Below are positions 28,771 to 37,750 of a stretch of 64,000 bases of DNA, piece by piece (the stretch's first letter is position 1; the number at the start of each line of letters is the position of its first letter). Where the stretch lies: contig NZ_CP087598.1 in the NCBI RefSeq assembly GCF_020990385.1, forward strand, positions 974,001 to 1,038,000. The letters are read 5' to 3'. The stretch comes from Paracoccus sp. MA (GTDB taxonomy: Bacteria > Pseudomonadota > Alphaproteobacteria > Rhodobacterales > Rhodobacteraceae). The notes beneath the pieces are model-generated. The model was given only the letters and a program-made list of their open reading frames with translations, did not search any database and was not told the origin of the DNA. Made by a program: the position numbers and the translations under genes.

Positions 28771-31113
28771 ATGGCCACAGATGGCCTTGCGAGAGTCGCT
28801 GAACGGCCACAGAACGGCCGCGGACACAGCGGCGAAACCGTGAGGACGGGCAAGGTGGCGGGAACGCTGTCCAGGGGCACATGGGAACGCGTCGCACGGT
28901 TGCGGCGCCTGCGGCTCTATCGCAATGCGGCGACCCTTGGCCTGGTGCTGCTGGGTCCGGCGCTGGCGGGGCTGACCTTCGCGGTGATGGGGCCCTTCGC
29001 CAATGCCGTTTCGGGCGGTTCGCTGCTGCGGCTGGTGCTGCTGGCCGATCTGCTCTACCTGATCGTGCTGACCGGGCTTGTCGTGGCGCGCATGGCGCAG
29101 ATCGTCGCGGCGCGGCGCAAGTCGGCGGCGGGCTCGCGGCTGCACATGCGGCTGGTGGGGGTCTTCGCCACCATCGCGCTGGTGCCGACGGTGCTGGTGG
29201 CGCTGTTCGCCGGCCTGACGGTGAATATCGGCCTGGAGGGCTGGTTCTCCAACCGCGTGCAGCAGGTGGTCTCGACCTCGCTGGCGGCCGCCGAGGCCTA
29301 TCAGGACGAACATCGCCGCGACCTGACCAATGACGCCAAGCTGCTGGCCGGGGCGCTGACGCAAGAGGCGCGGCGCAACCCGATGCTGGACGACGGCGAG
29401 CTGCGGCTGCTGCTGGGCCAGTTTCAGGCGCTGATCCAGCGCGGGCTGCGCGAGGCCTATATCATCGACGGCCGCGGCACCATCCGCGCCCGGGGCGAGC
29501 GCAGCTATCAGTTCTGGTATGAACAGCCCGGCCCCGCCCAGTTCGACGAGGCGGCGACCCGCGGGCTGGTGCTGATCGAGGACTGGCAGAACAACGAGTT
29601 CCGCGCCCTGGTGCCGCTGGCGCCGCTGGCCGACCGCTATCTCTACGTCACCCGCGACGTGGACGGCAGCCTGCTGGGCCTTCTGGACGACACCCGCCAG
29701 ACCGTCGGCGAATACCAGCGGCTGGAGCAGGAGCGCGGCCGGGTGCTGTTCGAGTTCTCGCTGCTCTATCTGGGCTTTGCGCTGCTTCTGGTGGCGGCGG
29801 CGATGTGGCTGGGCCTGTGGTTCGCCGACCGGCTGTCGCGGCCCATCGGCCGGCTGGCCGAGGCCTCCGAACAGGTGGGCGAGGGCAATCTGGACTTCCA
29901 GATCCCCGCCCCCGACACCGGCGACGAGATCCAGACCCTGGGCGAAAGCTTCAACCGCATGACCCGGCAATTGAAGCAGCAGCGCCAGGAGCTGGTGGAG
30001 AGCTACCGCGCCGCCGACGACCAGCGCCGGCTGTTCGATTCCGTGCTCTCTTCGGTCACCGCCGGGGTGATCGGCCTCGATGCGGCGGGAGAGATCGACT
30101 TCCTGAACCGTTCGGCGGCGCGGCTCCTGGGCCTCGATCCGGCGACGGCGCATGACCGGCTGCTGTCCGAGGCGGTGCCGGAATTCGCGCCGCTGTTCGA
30201 GCGCCTGTCGCAATCGGTCAACGAATCGGTGCAGGACGAGATCCGCCTGACCCGAGAGGGCCGCGTCGAAAGCCTGCTGGTGCGCATGGCGATCCGCCGC
30301 GGCGCCGCCGGGGGGCTGGAAGGCTATGTCGTGGCGCTGGACGACGTGACCGACCTCGTGTCGGCGCAGCGCATGGCGGCCTGGGGCGACGTCGCCCGCC
30401 GCGTCGCGCATGAGATCAAGAACCCGCTGACCCCGATCCAGCTTTCGGCCGAGCGGCTGAAGCGCAAGTTCGGCCCCATCGCCGGCGAGGAGCGCGAGGC
30501 CCTGGAGCAATATACCGAGGTCATCATCCGCCAGACCAACGACCTGCGCCGCATCGTCGACGAGTTCAGCCGCTTCGCCCGCATGCCGGAACCCGACCGC
30601 AAGGAAACCGACATCGCCAAGCTCCTGCGCGATGCCGAGCTGATGCAGCGCGACGCGCTTCAGGGCGCTCTCGTCTCGGATATCCCCGACGAGCCGGTGA
30701 TCGTCGATGCCGATGCCGGCATGATGCGGCAGGTCTTCACCAACCTGCTGAAGAACGCCGGCGAGGCGCTGGACGAGCTGCGCGCCGACCCGCCCGAGGG
30801 CTGGCAGCCGCAGGTCCGGGTCATGCTGCGCGTGGCCCCCGATGCGGTGACCATCCGCATCACCGACAACGGCCCGGGCCTGCCCCAGGACCGCACCCGG
30901 CTCTTCGAACCCTATGTCACCATGAAACCCGGCGGCACCGGGCTCGGCCTGCCGATCGTCAAGAAGATCGTCGAGGAACACGGCGGCAGCCTGATGCTGA
31001 CCGACGCCCCCGAAGGACGCGGCGCCATGGCCGAGATCCGCCTGCCGCGCGAGCGCCAGCCGGTGCGCCTGTCCGCGCGCCGCCACAAACACGAGCAGGA
31101 AGCATTCAAATGA
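28771..31113 (+). CDS. ntrY: Nitrogen/redox sensor histidine kinase NtrY
   Basis: A 780-residue membrane sensor kinase. Hydrophobic segments lie near 50-75, 85-108, 127-152 and 330-350. A periplasmic or extracytoplasmic region follows the third, then HAMP (RPIGRLAEASEQVGEGNLDFQ), a PAS domain (about 420-535) and the kinase core with VAHEIKNPLTPIQLSAERLK, the N box NLLKNAGEAL, DNGPGLP and GTGLGLPIVKKI. NtrY works with NtrX on nitrogen and, in several alphaproteobacteria, on respiratory or envelope genes. ATG 28771 directly follows ntrC; an in-frame GTG at 28840 would remove 23 residues and is an alternative start. The stop overlaps ntrX (ATGA). Confidence 0.93.
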   Translation: MATDGLARVAERPQNGRGHSGETVRTGKVAGTLSRGTWERVARLRRLRLYRNAATLGLVLLGPALAGLTFAVMGPFANAVSGGSLLRLVLLADLLYLIVLTGLVVARMAQIVAARRKSAAGSRLHMRLVGVFATIALVPTVLVALFAGLTVNIGLEGWFSNRVQQVVSTSLAAAEAYQDEHRRDLTNDAKLLAGALTQEARRNPMLDDGELRLLLGQFQALIQRGLREAYIIDGRGTIRARGERSYQFWYEQPGPAQFDEAATRGLVLIEDWQNNEFRALVPLAPLADRYLYVTRDVDGSLLGLLDDTRQTVGEYQRLEQERGRVLFEFSLLYLGFALLLVAAAMWLGLWFADRLSRPIGRLAEASEQVGEGNLDFQIPAPDTGDEIQTLGESFNRMTRQLKQQRQELVESYRAADDQRRLFDSVLSSVTAGVIGLDAAGEIDFLNRSAARLLGLDPATAHDRLLSEAVPEFAPLFERLSQSVNESVQDEIRLTREGRVESLLVRMAIRRGAAGGLEGYVVALDDVTDLVSAQRMAAWGDVARRVAHEIKNPLTPIQLSAERLKRKFGPIAGEEREALEQYTEVIIRQTNDLRRIVDEFSRFARMPEPDRKETDIAKLLRDAELMQRDALQGALVSDIPDEPVIVDADAGMMRQVFTNLLKNAGEALDELRADPPEGWQPQVRVMLRVAPDAVTIRITDNGPGLPQDRTRLFEPYVTMKPGGTGLGLPIVKKIVEEHGGSLMLTDAPEGRGAMAEIRLPRERQPVRLSARRHKHEQEAFK

Positions 31114-32498
31114 GCGATATTCTGATTGTCGATGACGAGCGGGACATCCGCGAGCTGATTTCCGACATCCTGCGCGACGAGGGCTTCTCGACCCGCCTCG
31201 CCGCCAATTCCGACCAGGCGGTGGCCGAGCTGAACGCGGCCGAGCCGGCGCTGATGATCCTCGACATCTGGCTCAAGGACAGCAAGATGGACGGGATCGA
31301 CATCCTCAAGCAGGTCAAGCGCAACAATCCCGACGTGCCGGTGGTCATCATCTCGGGCCACGGCAATATCGAGATCGCGGTGGCGGCGATCAAGCAGGGC
31401 GCCTACGACTTCATCGAGAAGCCCTTCAACATCGACCAGCTGCTGGTGGTGATCCGCCGCGCCATGGAGACGGCGCGGCTGCGGCGCGAGAACTCGACGC
31501 TCAAGCGCGGCGAGGCGCGGGCCTCCGAGATGCTGGGCAATTCCGCGCCCTTCCGCCGGCTGCGCGAACAGCTCGACAAGGTGGCGAAATCGAACGGCAG
31601 GGTGATGCTGACCGGCGAGCCGGGGGCGGGCAAGGAGATCGCCGCGCGCTATGTCCACGCCCACAGCCCGCGGGCGCGCGAGCCCTTCGTCACCGTGCCC
31701 TGCGCCACCATCGAGCCCGACCACATGGAGGAGGTGCTCTTCGGCCGCGAGACCCCCGAGCGCGGCATCGAGCCGGGGCTGCTGGAGCAGGCGCATGGCG
31801 GGGTGATCTATTTCGACGAGGTGGCGGACATGCCGCTGGGCACCCAGCCCAAGATCCTGCGGGTGCTGACCGAGCAGCAGTTCCAGCGTTCCGGCGGCAC
31901 CGACAAGGTGCGGGTCGACCTGCGGGTGATTTCCTCGACCAACCGCGACCTCGCGGCCGAGATCGCCGCCGGCCGCTTCCGCCAGGAACTCTACGACCGG
32001 CTGAACGTGGTGCCGGTGCCGGTGCCGTCGCTGGCCGACCGCCGCGACGACATCCCGATGCTGGCCGAACATTTCATCGAGAGCTTCCATGCCGGTCAGG
32101 GCCTGCCGCTGCGCGCCCTGCCCGAGGAAACCTGCGCGGCGCTGCAGGCGATGAACTGGCCGGGCAATATCCGCCAGCTGCGCAACGTGATCGAGCGGGT
32201 GCTGATCCTGGGCGACGGCACCGGGCCGATCCAGCCCGCCGAGCTGGAAACCCAGAACGGCGGCGCCAGCACCGGCGAGGCCCTGGCGCTTGGCCCGCAG
32301 ATCACCAGCCTGGCGCTGCGCGAGGCGCGCGAGCTCTTCGAGCGGGAATACCTGCTGGCGCAGATCAACCGCTTCGGTGGCAATATCAGCCGCACGGCGC
32401 AATTCGTCGGCATGGAACGCTCGGCCCTGCACCGCAAGCTGAAGTCGCTGGGCGTCGTCGGCGGGATGCGCGTCGAGGAGGAGCTGATGGGGAAATGA
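31110..32498 (+). CDS. ntrX: Response regulator NtrX, GAFTGA-less
   Basis: 462 residues: receiver domain (D52 in LMILDIWLKDS), AAA+ domain (Walker A GEPGAGKE, about 169-176; FDEVADMPLGTQPKILRVL) and a C-terminal Fis-type helix-turn-helix (GGNISRTAQFVGMERSALHRKL). In place of GAFTGA the segment reads LFGRETPERGIEPGLLEQ (210-227), so the sigma54 contact loop is absent, as in NtrC upstream. It is the partner of NtrY, whose stop overlaps its start. It probably acts with sigma70 polymerase or as a repressor. Confidence 0.94.
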   Translation: MSDILIVDDERDIRELISDILRDEGFSTRLAANSDQAVAELNAAEPALMILDIWLKDSKMDGIDILKQVKRNNPDVPVVIISGHGNIEIAVAAIKQGAYDFIEKPFNIDQLLVVIRRAMETARLRRENSTLKRGEARASEMLGNSAPFRRLREQLDKVAKSNGRVMLTGEPGAGKEIAARYVHAHSPRAREPFVTVPCATIEPDHMEEVLFGRETPERGIEPGLLEQAHGGVIYFDEVADMPLGTQPKILRVLTEQQFQRSGGTDKVRVDLRVISSTNRDLAAEIAAGRFRQELYDRLNVVPVPVPSLADRRDDIPMLAEHFIESFHAGQGLPLRALPEETCAALQAMNWPGNIRQLRNVIERVLILGDGTGPIQPAELETQNGGASTGEALALGPQITSLALREARELFEREYLLAQINRFGGNISRTAQFVGMERSALHRKLKSLGVVGGMRVEEELMGK

Positions 32499-32858
32499 CG
32501 GCGGACCCGCGCCGGTGGCGCGGTCGCATGAGTATTTGGAAAACGGTGAATGGCAGATGCTGCGCCCCGGATCACCGGGAGTTCTGCAGATCACTCCAGG
32601 GCGACCCGGGGCGCTTTCACCGTTTGCGGTCATCGGCTCTCCAGCCTGTACCGCATGGTCTGTCTACAGGGGCGAGGTTAAGAAAAGCCTAACCGCTTCA
32701 CCGTTTTCCAAATACTCATGCGGCGGTGTTTCCAAATACTCATGCGGCGGTGGGACAGGCGCTGCGGCTGCACGGGTGGCCCTGATGTTTTCGCTGTATC
32801 CGTCGCCCGCGCCGCGCGATAGGATCGCGCTTCACGAAGGGCATGGACCGGGGCCGGA
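32499..32858. repeat. ntrX-trkA gap built of palindromic repeats (GTATTTGG family)
   Basis: No gene. A 24-bp unit starting CATGAGTATTTGG at 32527-32550 recurs as an exact inverted copy at 32697-32720, ending CCAAATACTCATG. That copy leads into a tandem direct repeat of 24 bp (32705-32728 and 32729-32752; TTTCCAAATACTCATG plus CGGCGGTG). Within the unit, ACGGTGAA (32543-32550) pairs with TTCACCGT (32616-32623) and GCGCCCCGG (32562-32570) with CCGGGGCGC (32606-32614), giving a long hairpin. The trkA promoter presumably lies at the right end; no clear motif was seen. Confidence 0.85.
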
Positions 32859-34235
32859 ATGAAGATCATCATCTGCGGGGCGGGGCAGGTCGGCTGGCAT
32901 ATCGCGCGCCATCTGGCGGGCGAGCGGAACGACGTCACCATCATCGACACCAATGCCGAGCTGGTCCGGCGCGCCACCGATGCGCTGGACGTGCAGGGCG
33001 TCACCGGCTTTGCCAGCCATCCCGACGTGCTGGACCGCGCCGGGGCGCGCGACGCCGACCTGATCATCGCCGCGACCCATTCCGACGAGGTGAACATGGT
33101 CACCTGCCAGGTCGCGCATTCCGTCTTCCAGGTGCCGCGCAAGATCGCCCGGCTGCGCAGCTCGGCCTATCTGGATGCGATCTATTCCGATCTCTACCGC
33201 ACCGACCACCTGCCCATCGACGTGGTCATCAGCCCCGAGCGCGAGGTGGCGCGGGCGGCGATCCAGCGGCTCTCGGCGCCCTCGACCTTCGATGCCGAGA
33301 CCTTTCTCGAGGGCCGGCTGCACCTGCTGGGCATCCTGCTGGAGCCGGACAGCCCGGTGCTGAACACGCCGCTGCGCCAGCTCAACGACATGTTCATCAG
33401 CCTCAGCGCCATCGTCAGCGGCGTGCGGCGCGGCGGCAAGCTCTTCGCCCCCGAGCCGGGCGACCAGCTGTTCGAGGGCGACCAGGTCTATGTCTTCACC
33501 CTGGCCGAGGACGTGCCGCGCACGCTGGAGATCTTCGGCAAGCCCATGGCCAAGCAGGAAAGCGTGGTCATCATCGGCGCCGGCAATGTCGGCCTTGCCG
33601 TGGCCCAGGCGCTGGAGGCGCGGCCCGAGCGCATCCGCGTCAAGCTGATCGAGCGCAGCCGCGCCCGGGCCGAGGATGCGGCCGACGCGCTGAACCGCAC
33701 CATCGTGCTGAACGGCGACGGGCTTTCGGCCGAGCTGCTGGAGGAGGCGGCCGTGCCGCGCGCCGATGCGGTGCTGGCCATCACCGACGACGACAAGACC
33801 AATATCCTGGCCGCGGTGCGCGCCAAGCAGGCCGGCGCCAAGCTGGCGATTTCGCTGGTCAACGATCCGACGCTGATGTCGCTGATGGAGCCGCTGGACA
33901 TCGACGCCTTCATCAATCCGCGCGCCAGCACCGTCTCGACCATCCTGCGCCATATCCGGCACGGCCGGGTGCGCGACATCTATTCCATCGGCGATGCCGA
34001 GGCCGAGGTGATCGAGGCGCAGGTCCTGTCCACCTCGCCCATCGCCGGCCGGGCGGTGCGCGACATCGAATTCCCCGAAGGCGCGCTGATGGGCGCGGTG
34101 CGCAAGGGCGAGCGCGTGATCAAGCCGACGGGCGACCTGCGCATCGAGGAGGGCGACATCGTGGTGATCTTCGCCCTGACCTCCGACATCCCCGAGGTCG
34201 AGCGCCTGCTGCAGGTCTCGATCGACTTTTTCTGA
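32859..34235 (+). CDS. trkA: Trk potassium uptake regulatory protein TrkA
   Basis: 458 residues with the standard duplicated layout RCK_N-RCK_C-RCK_N-RCK_C. The two NAD-binding starts are MKIIICGAGQVGWHIARHL (residue 1) and VVIIGAGNVGLAVAQAL (about 232). TrkA forms a cytoplasmic ring that gates the TrkH channel in response to NAD(H)/ATP. trkH follows after 9 bp, so this is a full trkAH operon next to ntrYX, a usual arrangement in alphaproteobacteria. Confidence 0.95.
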   Translation: MKIIICGAGQVGWHIARHLAGERNDVTIIDTNAELVRRATDALDVQGVTGFASHPDVLDRAGARDADLIIAATHSDEVNMVTCQVAHSVFQVPRKIARLRSSAYLDAIYSDLYRTDHLPIDVVISPEREVARAAIQRLSAPSTFDAETFLEGRLHLLGILLEPDSPVLNTPLRQLNDMFISLSAIVSGVRRGGKLFAPEPGDQLFEGDQVYVFTLAEDVPRTLEIFGKPMAKQESVVIIGAGNVGLAVAQALEARPERIRVKLIERSRARAEDAADALNRTIVLNGDGLSAELLEEAAVPRADAVLAITDDDKTNILAAVRAKQAGAKLAISLVNDPTLMSLMEPLDIDAFINPRASTVSTILRHIRHGRVRDIYSIGDAEAEVIEAQVLSTSPIAGRAVRDIEFPEGALMGAVRKGERVIKPTGDLRIEEGDIVVIFALTSDIPEVERLLQVSIDFF

Positions 34236-34244
34236 GGCGTCGGC

Positions 34245-35867
34245 ATGAAGCTCCTGCTGCGCCTGCCGCTGATCGTGCTCCTGGGGGGGATCGGGGCGCT
34301 GGCCATGGTGCTGCCGGGGCTTTACGCCCATGCGCAGGACAGCCACAAGATCGGCTCGATCTTCCTGGGCGCGGCGGGGCTGTTCGTGCTGCTGGCGGCG
34401 ATCCTGGGCATCGCCACCGCCGGCACGCCCGAGGGGCCGCGGGCGCGCAGCGTGCTTCTGACCATGCTGGGCACCATGGCGCTGCTGCCGGCCATGCTGG
34501 CGGTGCCCTTCGCCCTGGCCCTGCCCGATACCGGGTTCTTCAACGCCTGGTGGGAGATGATCTCCTGCCTGACCACCACCGGCGCCTCGCTTTATTCCCC
34601 CGAGCTGCTGCCGGCGCCGCTGCATCTGTGGCGGGCGCTGGTCGGCTGGCTGGGCGGGCTGTTCATGCTGGTCGCGGCCATCGCGCTGCTGGCGCCGCTG
34701 CGGGTCGGCGGGTTCGAGATCATGTCCTCGCCCTATGGCCGCAGCGAGCGGTTCGAGCGCCTGCCGCGCTCGGCCGAGGGCCCGGACGCCCTGGCCCCGC
34801 TGACCCATCCCGCCTTCCAGACCGAGCTGGCCGATCCGGCGCATCGGGTGATGCGGGCGGGGCGGGTGGTGCTGCCGGTCTATGCCGGGCTGACGCTGCT
34901 GATGTGGATGCTGCTGCTGATGCTGGGCGAAACCGGTCTGGTGGCGCTGACCCGTGCCATGGGCACGCTGTCGACCAGCGGCATCAGCCCGGTGGGCGGC
35001 CCGGCCGGGCAGGGCAGCGGCATCGCCGGCGAGGTGGTCATCTTCCTGTTCCTGATCCCGGCGCTGTCGCGCCGGTTCTGGCCGGGCGGCGGCGAGCTCA
35101 GGGCCAGCGAGAGCTGGGCCGGGGATCCCGAGCTGCAGATGGCCGCCGGCGTGGTGCTGCTGGTCTCGGTCGTGCTGTTCGCGCGGCATTTCGCCGGCGC
35201 CATCGGCGTCTCGCCCGAGGGCGGCATGGGGGTGCTCGGCACGCTGGACAGCGCCGCTTCGGCCGCCTGGGGCGGGATCTTCAACGGGCTGAGCTATCTG
35301 ACCACCACCGGCTGGAACTCGGTCGAATGGCAGGGGGCGCGCAACTGGTCGGGGCTCAGCTCGCCGGGGCTGATGCTGGCGGGGCTGGCGATGATGGGCG
35401 GCGGCGTCGCCACCACGGCGGGCGGGGTCAAGCTCCTGCGGGTCTATGCCCTCGCGCGCCATTCCGAGCGCGAGCTGGAGCGGATCGTGCATCCCAGCTC
35501 GGTCGGGGGCGGCGGGCTGATGGCGCGGCGGCTGCGGCGCGAGGGCGCCTATCTCGCCTTCATCTTCTTCATGCTCTTCGCCAGCTCCATCGCGGTGACG
35601 GTCATGCTGATCTCGCTGCAGCGGGTCGAATTCGATTCGGCGACGATCCTGTCCATCGCGGCGCTGACCAATACCGGGCCGCTGGCCGGCGCGATTCCGC
35701 TGACGCCGACCTTCCAGGGCTCGGCCGGCATGGCGGGGGCGCCCTGGGCGGGCTGGGCCGGGCTGCCGGGGCTGACCAAGGCGGTGCTGGCCGGTGCGAT
35801 GATCGTCGGCCGGGTCGAGACCCTGGCGATCCTGGCGCTGGTCTCGCCCGAATACTGGCGCCGTTAG
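34245..35867 (+). CDS. trkH: Trk/Ktr-type potassium transporter TrkH
   Basis: A 540-residue membrane protein with about ten hydrophobic segments. The pore loops of the four repeats are recognisable by Thr-Thr-Gly motifs: ISCLTTTGASLYSPE, GTLSTSGISPVGG, NGLSYLTTTGWNSVEW and ALTNTGPL. A TVMLIS...ILSIAALTN segment forms the last repeat. It carries K+ into the cell with TrkA, whose gene ends 9 bp upstream. The length is slightly above the usual 480-500 residues. Confidence 0.93.
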   Translation: MKLLLRLPLIVLLGGIGALAMVLPGLYAHAQDSHKIGSIFLGAAGLFVLLAAILGIATAGTPEGPRARSVLLTMLGTMALLPAMLAVPFALALPDTGFFNAWWEMISCLTTTGASLYSPELLPAPLHLWRALVGWLGGLFMLVAAIALLAPLRVGGFEIMSSPYGRSERFERLPRSAEGPDALAPLTHPAFQTELADPAHRVMRAGRVVLPVYAGLTLLMWMLLLMLGETGLVALTRAMGTLSTSGISPVGGPAGQGSGIAGEVVIFLFLIPALSRRFWPGGGELRASESWAGDPELQMAAGVVLLVSVVLFARHFAGAIGVSPEGGMGVLGTLDSAASAAWGGIFNGLSYLTTTGWNSVEWQGARNWSGLSSPGLMLAGLAMMGGGVATTAGGVKLLRVYALARHSERELERIVHPSSVGGGGLMARRLRREGAYLAFIFFMLFASSIAVTVMLISLQRVEFDSATILSIAALTNTGPLAGAIPLTPTFQGSAGMAGAPWAGWAGLPGLTKAVLAGAMIVGRVETLAILALVSPEYWRR

Positions 35868-35942
35868 GGCGGACACATGCTTGCAAGCGGCTGCCCGCTC
35901 GCCTAAGTCTTGAAAACCAGCGATAAGAACAAGGTGCCCCGA

Positions 35943-36176
35943 ATGGCCGGCGACAAACAGAACCTCCAGGACGCTTTTCTGAACCATGTGCGCAAGGGCA
36001 AGGTCCCGGTCACGATTTTCCTTATCAATGGTGTGAAATTGCAGGGTGTCATCACCTGGTTCGACAATTTCTGCGTGCTCCTGCGCCGCGACGGACAGTC
36101 GCAGCTGGTCTACAAGCACGCCATTTCCACCATCATGCCGGGGCAGCCGATCAGCCTCTATGACGGCGAGGATTGA
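35943..36176 (+). CDS. hfq: RNA chaperone Hfq
   Basis: A 77-residue Sm-like protein. It contains the full Sm1 motif ([20 protein letters not shown]), [16 protein letters not shown] and the Sm2 motif [10 protein letters not shown]. The ATG at 35943 gives the alphaproteobacterial length; an upstream in-frame ATG at 35910 is not needed. Hfq pairs small RNAs with mRNAs, including nitrogen-regulated ones in this group. hflX starts immediately at its stop. Confidence 0.97.
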   Translation: MAGDKQNLQDAFLNHVRKGKVPVTIFLINGVKLQGVITWFDNFCVLLRRDGQSQLVYKHAISTIMPGQPISLYDGED

Positions 36177-37484
36177 TTGGCCGAGCCCTCGGAAACCCGC
36201 GAGCGGCCGACCCGCGCCTATGTGATCCATCCCGATCTGGGCAATTCGCGCACCCGCCGCTCGCCCGAGCTGGCGCTGGAAGAGGCCGTGGCGCTCGCCC
36301 ATGCGCTGCCCGCCATCGCGGTGACGGGGGCCGAAGTGGCGCGGCTGCGCAATCCCGATCCGGGCATGCTGTTCTCCAAGGGCAAGCGCGAGGAGATCGG
36401 CGAGCACCTGCAGGCCGCCGCCGAAGGCGAGGGGGCGGAACTGGTGCTGATCGACGGGCCGGTGACGCCGGTGCAGCAACGCAACCTGGAAAAGGAATGG
36501 GGCGTCAAGATCCTCGACCGCACCGGGCTGATCCTGGAAATCTTCGCCGACCGGGCGCAGACGCGCGAGGGCGTGTTGCAGGTGGAACTGGCGGCGCTGG
36601 CCTATCAGCGCACCCGGTTGGTCCGGGCCTGGACCCACCTGGAACGCCAGCGCGGCGGGTTGGGCTTCGTCGGCGGCCCCGGCGAGACTCAGATCGAGGC
36701 CGACCGCCGCGCCATCGACGAGCAGGTGATCCGCCTGCGCCGGCAGCTCGAGCGGGTGGTCAAGACCCGCGAGCTGCATCGCAAGGCCCGCGCCAAGGTG
36801 CCCTATCCGATCGTGGCGCTGGTCGGCTATACCAATGCCGGGAAATCCACGCTGTTCAACAGGCTGACCGGGGCCGAGGTCCTGGCCCAGGACCAGCTTT
36901 TCGCCACGCTGGACCCGACCATGCGGCAAATGGTGCTGCCGGGCGGGCGCCGGGTGATCCTGTCCGACACCGTGGGCTTCATCAGCGACCTGCCGCATGA
37001 GCTGGTCGCCGCCTTCCGCGCCACGCTGGAAGAGGTGCTGGCCGCCGACCTGATCCTGCACGTCCGCGACATCTCGCATCCCGAGACCGAGGAACAGGCG
37101 GGCGATGTCGGCGAGATCCTCGAATCGCTGGGGGTCGAGGAGGACGTGCCGCTGATCGAGGTCTGGAACAAGATCGACGCGCTTTCGCCCGAAACCCGCG
37201 CGGCGCTGCGGCGCACCGATGCGCGGACCGCGGGGGTTCAGGCGATCTCGGCGCTGTCTGGCGAGGGGCTGGAGGCATTGCTGGCCGCCATCGAGGCGCG
37301 GCTGGCCGAGGCGCTGGACGAGCCGCGCCTGGAGGCCGAGCTGGTGCTGCCGCATTCGGACGGCCGGCGCCGGGCCTGGCTGCATGAGCGCGGCGTGGTG
37401 GTGGCCGAGGAACTGGCCGAGGACGGCGTGCATCTGCGCCTGCGCTGGACGGAGCGGCAGAAGGCGGCCTTCGAGGCGCTTTGA
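36177..37484 (+). CDS. hflX: GTPase HflX, TTG start
   Basis: A 435-residue ribosome-associated GTPase that splits stalled or heat-damaged 70S ribosomes. The N-terminal HflX domain includes RNPDPGMLFSKGKREEI and GGLGFVGGPGETQIEADRR. The G domain has G1 GYTNAGKST (about 217), G3 DTVGF and G4 NKID. The start is TTG, the codon directly after the hfq stop, so translation depends on ribosomes leaving hfq. A short C-terminal domain follows the G domain. Confidence 0.95.
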   Translation: MAEPSETRERPTRAYVIHPDLGNSRTRRSPELALEEAVALAHALPAIAVTGAEVARLRNPDPGMLFSKGKREEIGEHLQAAAEGEGAELVLIDGPVTPVQQRNLEKEWGVKILDRTGLILEIFADRAQTREGVLQVELAALAYQRTRLVRAWTHLERQRGGLGFVGGPGETQIEADRRAIDEQVIRLRRQLERVVKTRELHRKARAKVPYPIVALVGYTNAGKSTLFNRLTGAEVLAQDQLFATLDPTMRQMVLPGGRRVILSDTVGFISDLPHELVAAFRATLEEVLAADLILHVRDISHPETEEQAGDVGEILESLGVEEDVPLIEVWNKIDALSPETRAALRRTDARTAGVQAISALSGEGLEALLAAIEARLAEALDEPRLEAELVLPHSDGRRRAWLHERGVVVAEELAEDGVHLRLRWTERQKAAFEAL

Positions 37485-37570
37485 CCGACACCGTCGCGCG
37501 GGCGGCTTTTGAAAGACGGCAGCGGCCGCAAGAGCCGGGCGCGGCCGGTGCCGATTGAGCGGCTGCGATT

Positions 37571-37710
37571 TGGGTATTTGGGAAACAGAGAAGCCAAGGC
37601 CGGGCCGCAGGGCGCGGCCTCTTCGCTTTCACGGTTTCCCCAATGTCCGAATTCCGTCCTGCCGGTCGGTTTGGGGCAAAGGCGGCTTCTCTGTTTTCCA
37701 AATACCCATG
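37571..37710. repeat. Inverted pair of GTATTTGG-family repeats after hflX
   Basis: One arm at 37571-37595 (GGGTATTTGGGAAACAGAG plus AAGCC) has a nearly exact inverted partner at 37684-37710 (GGCTTCTCTG...CCAAATACCC). A decayed third copy (CTTTCACGGTTTCCCCAATG) lies at about 37625-37648. The 266-bp gap between convergent hflX and the fructokinase gene holds no gene. A transcript could fold into a long stem here. Confidence 0.8.
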
Positions 37711-37750
37711 TCGCGACGGAACGGCTAGGGCCGAGGCTTCCCGTCTGGGG

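Noticed and set aside
32705..32752. CRISPR or direct-repeat array before trkA
   Set aside because: Only two direct 24-bp copies with no spacer and no cas genes; it fits REP-type palindromic repeats better.
32832..37433. About 1530-codon open frame antisense to trkA, trkH, hfq and hflX
   Set aside because: It spans four well-supported genes, including intergenic repeats, and its translation is low-complexity His/Gln/Arg/Gly without any family signature.
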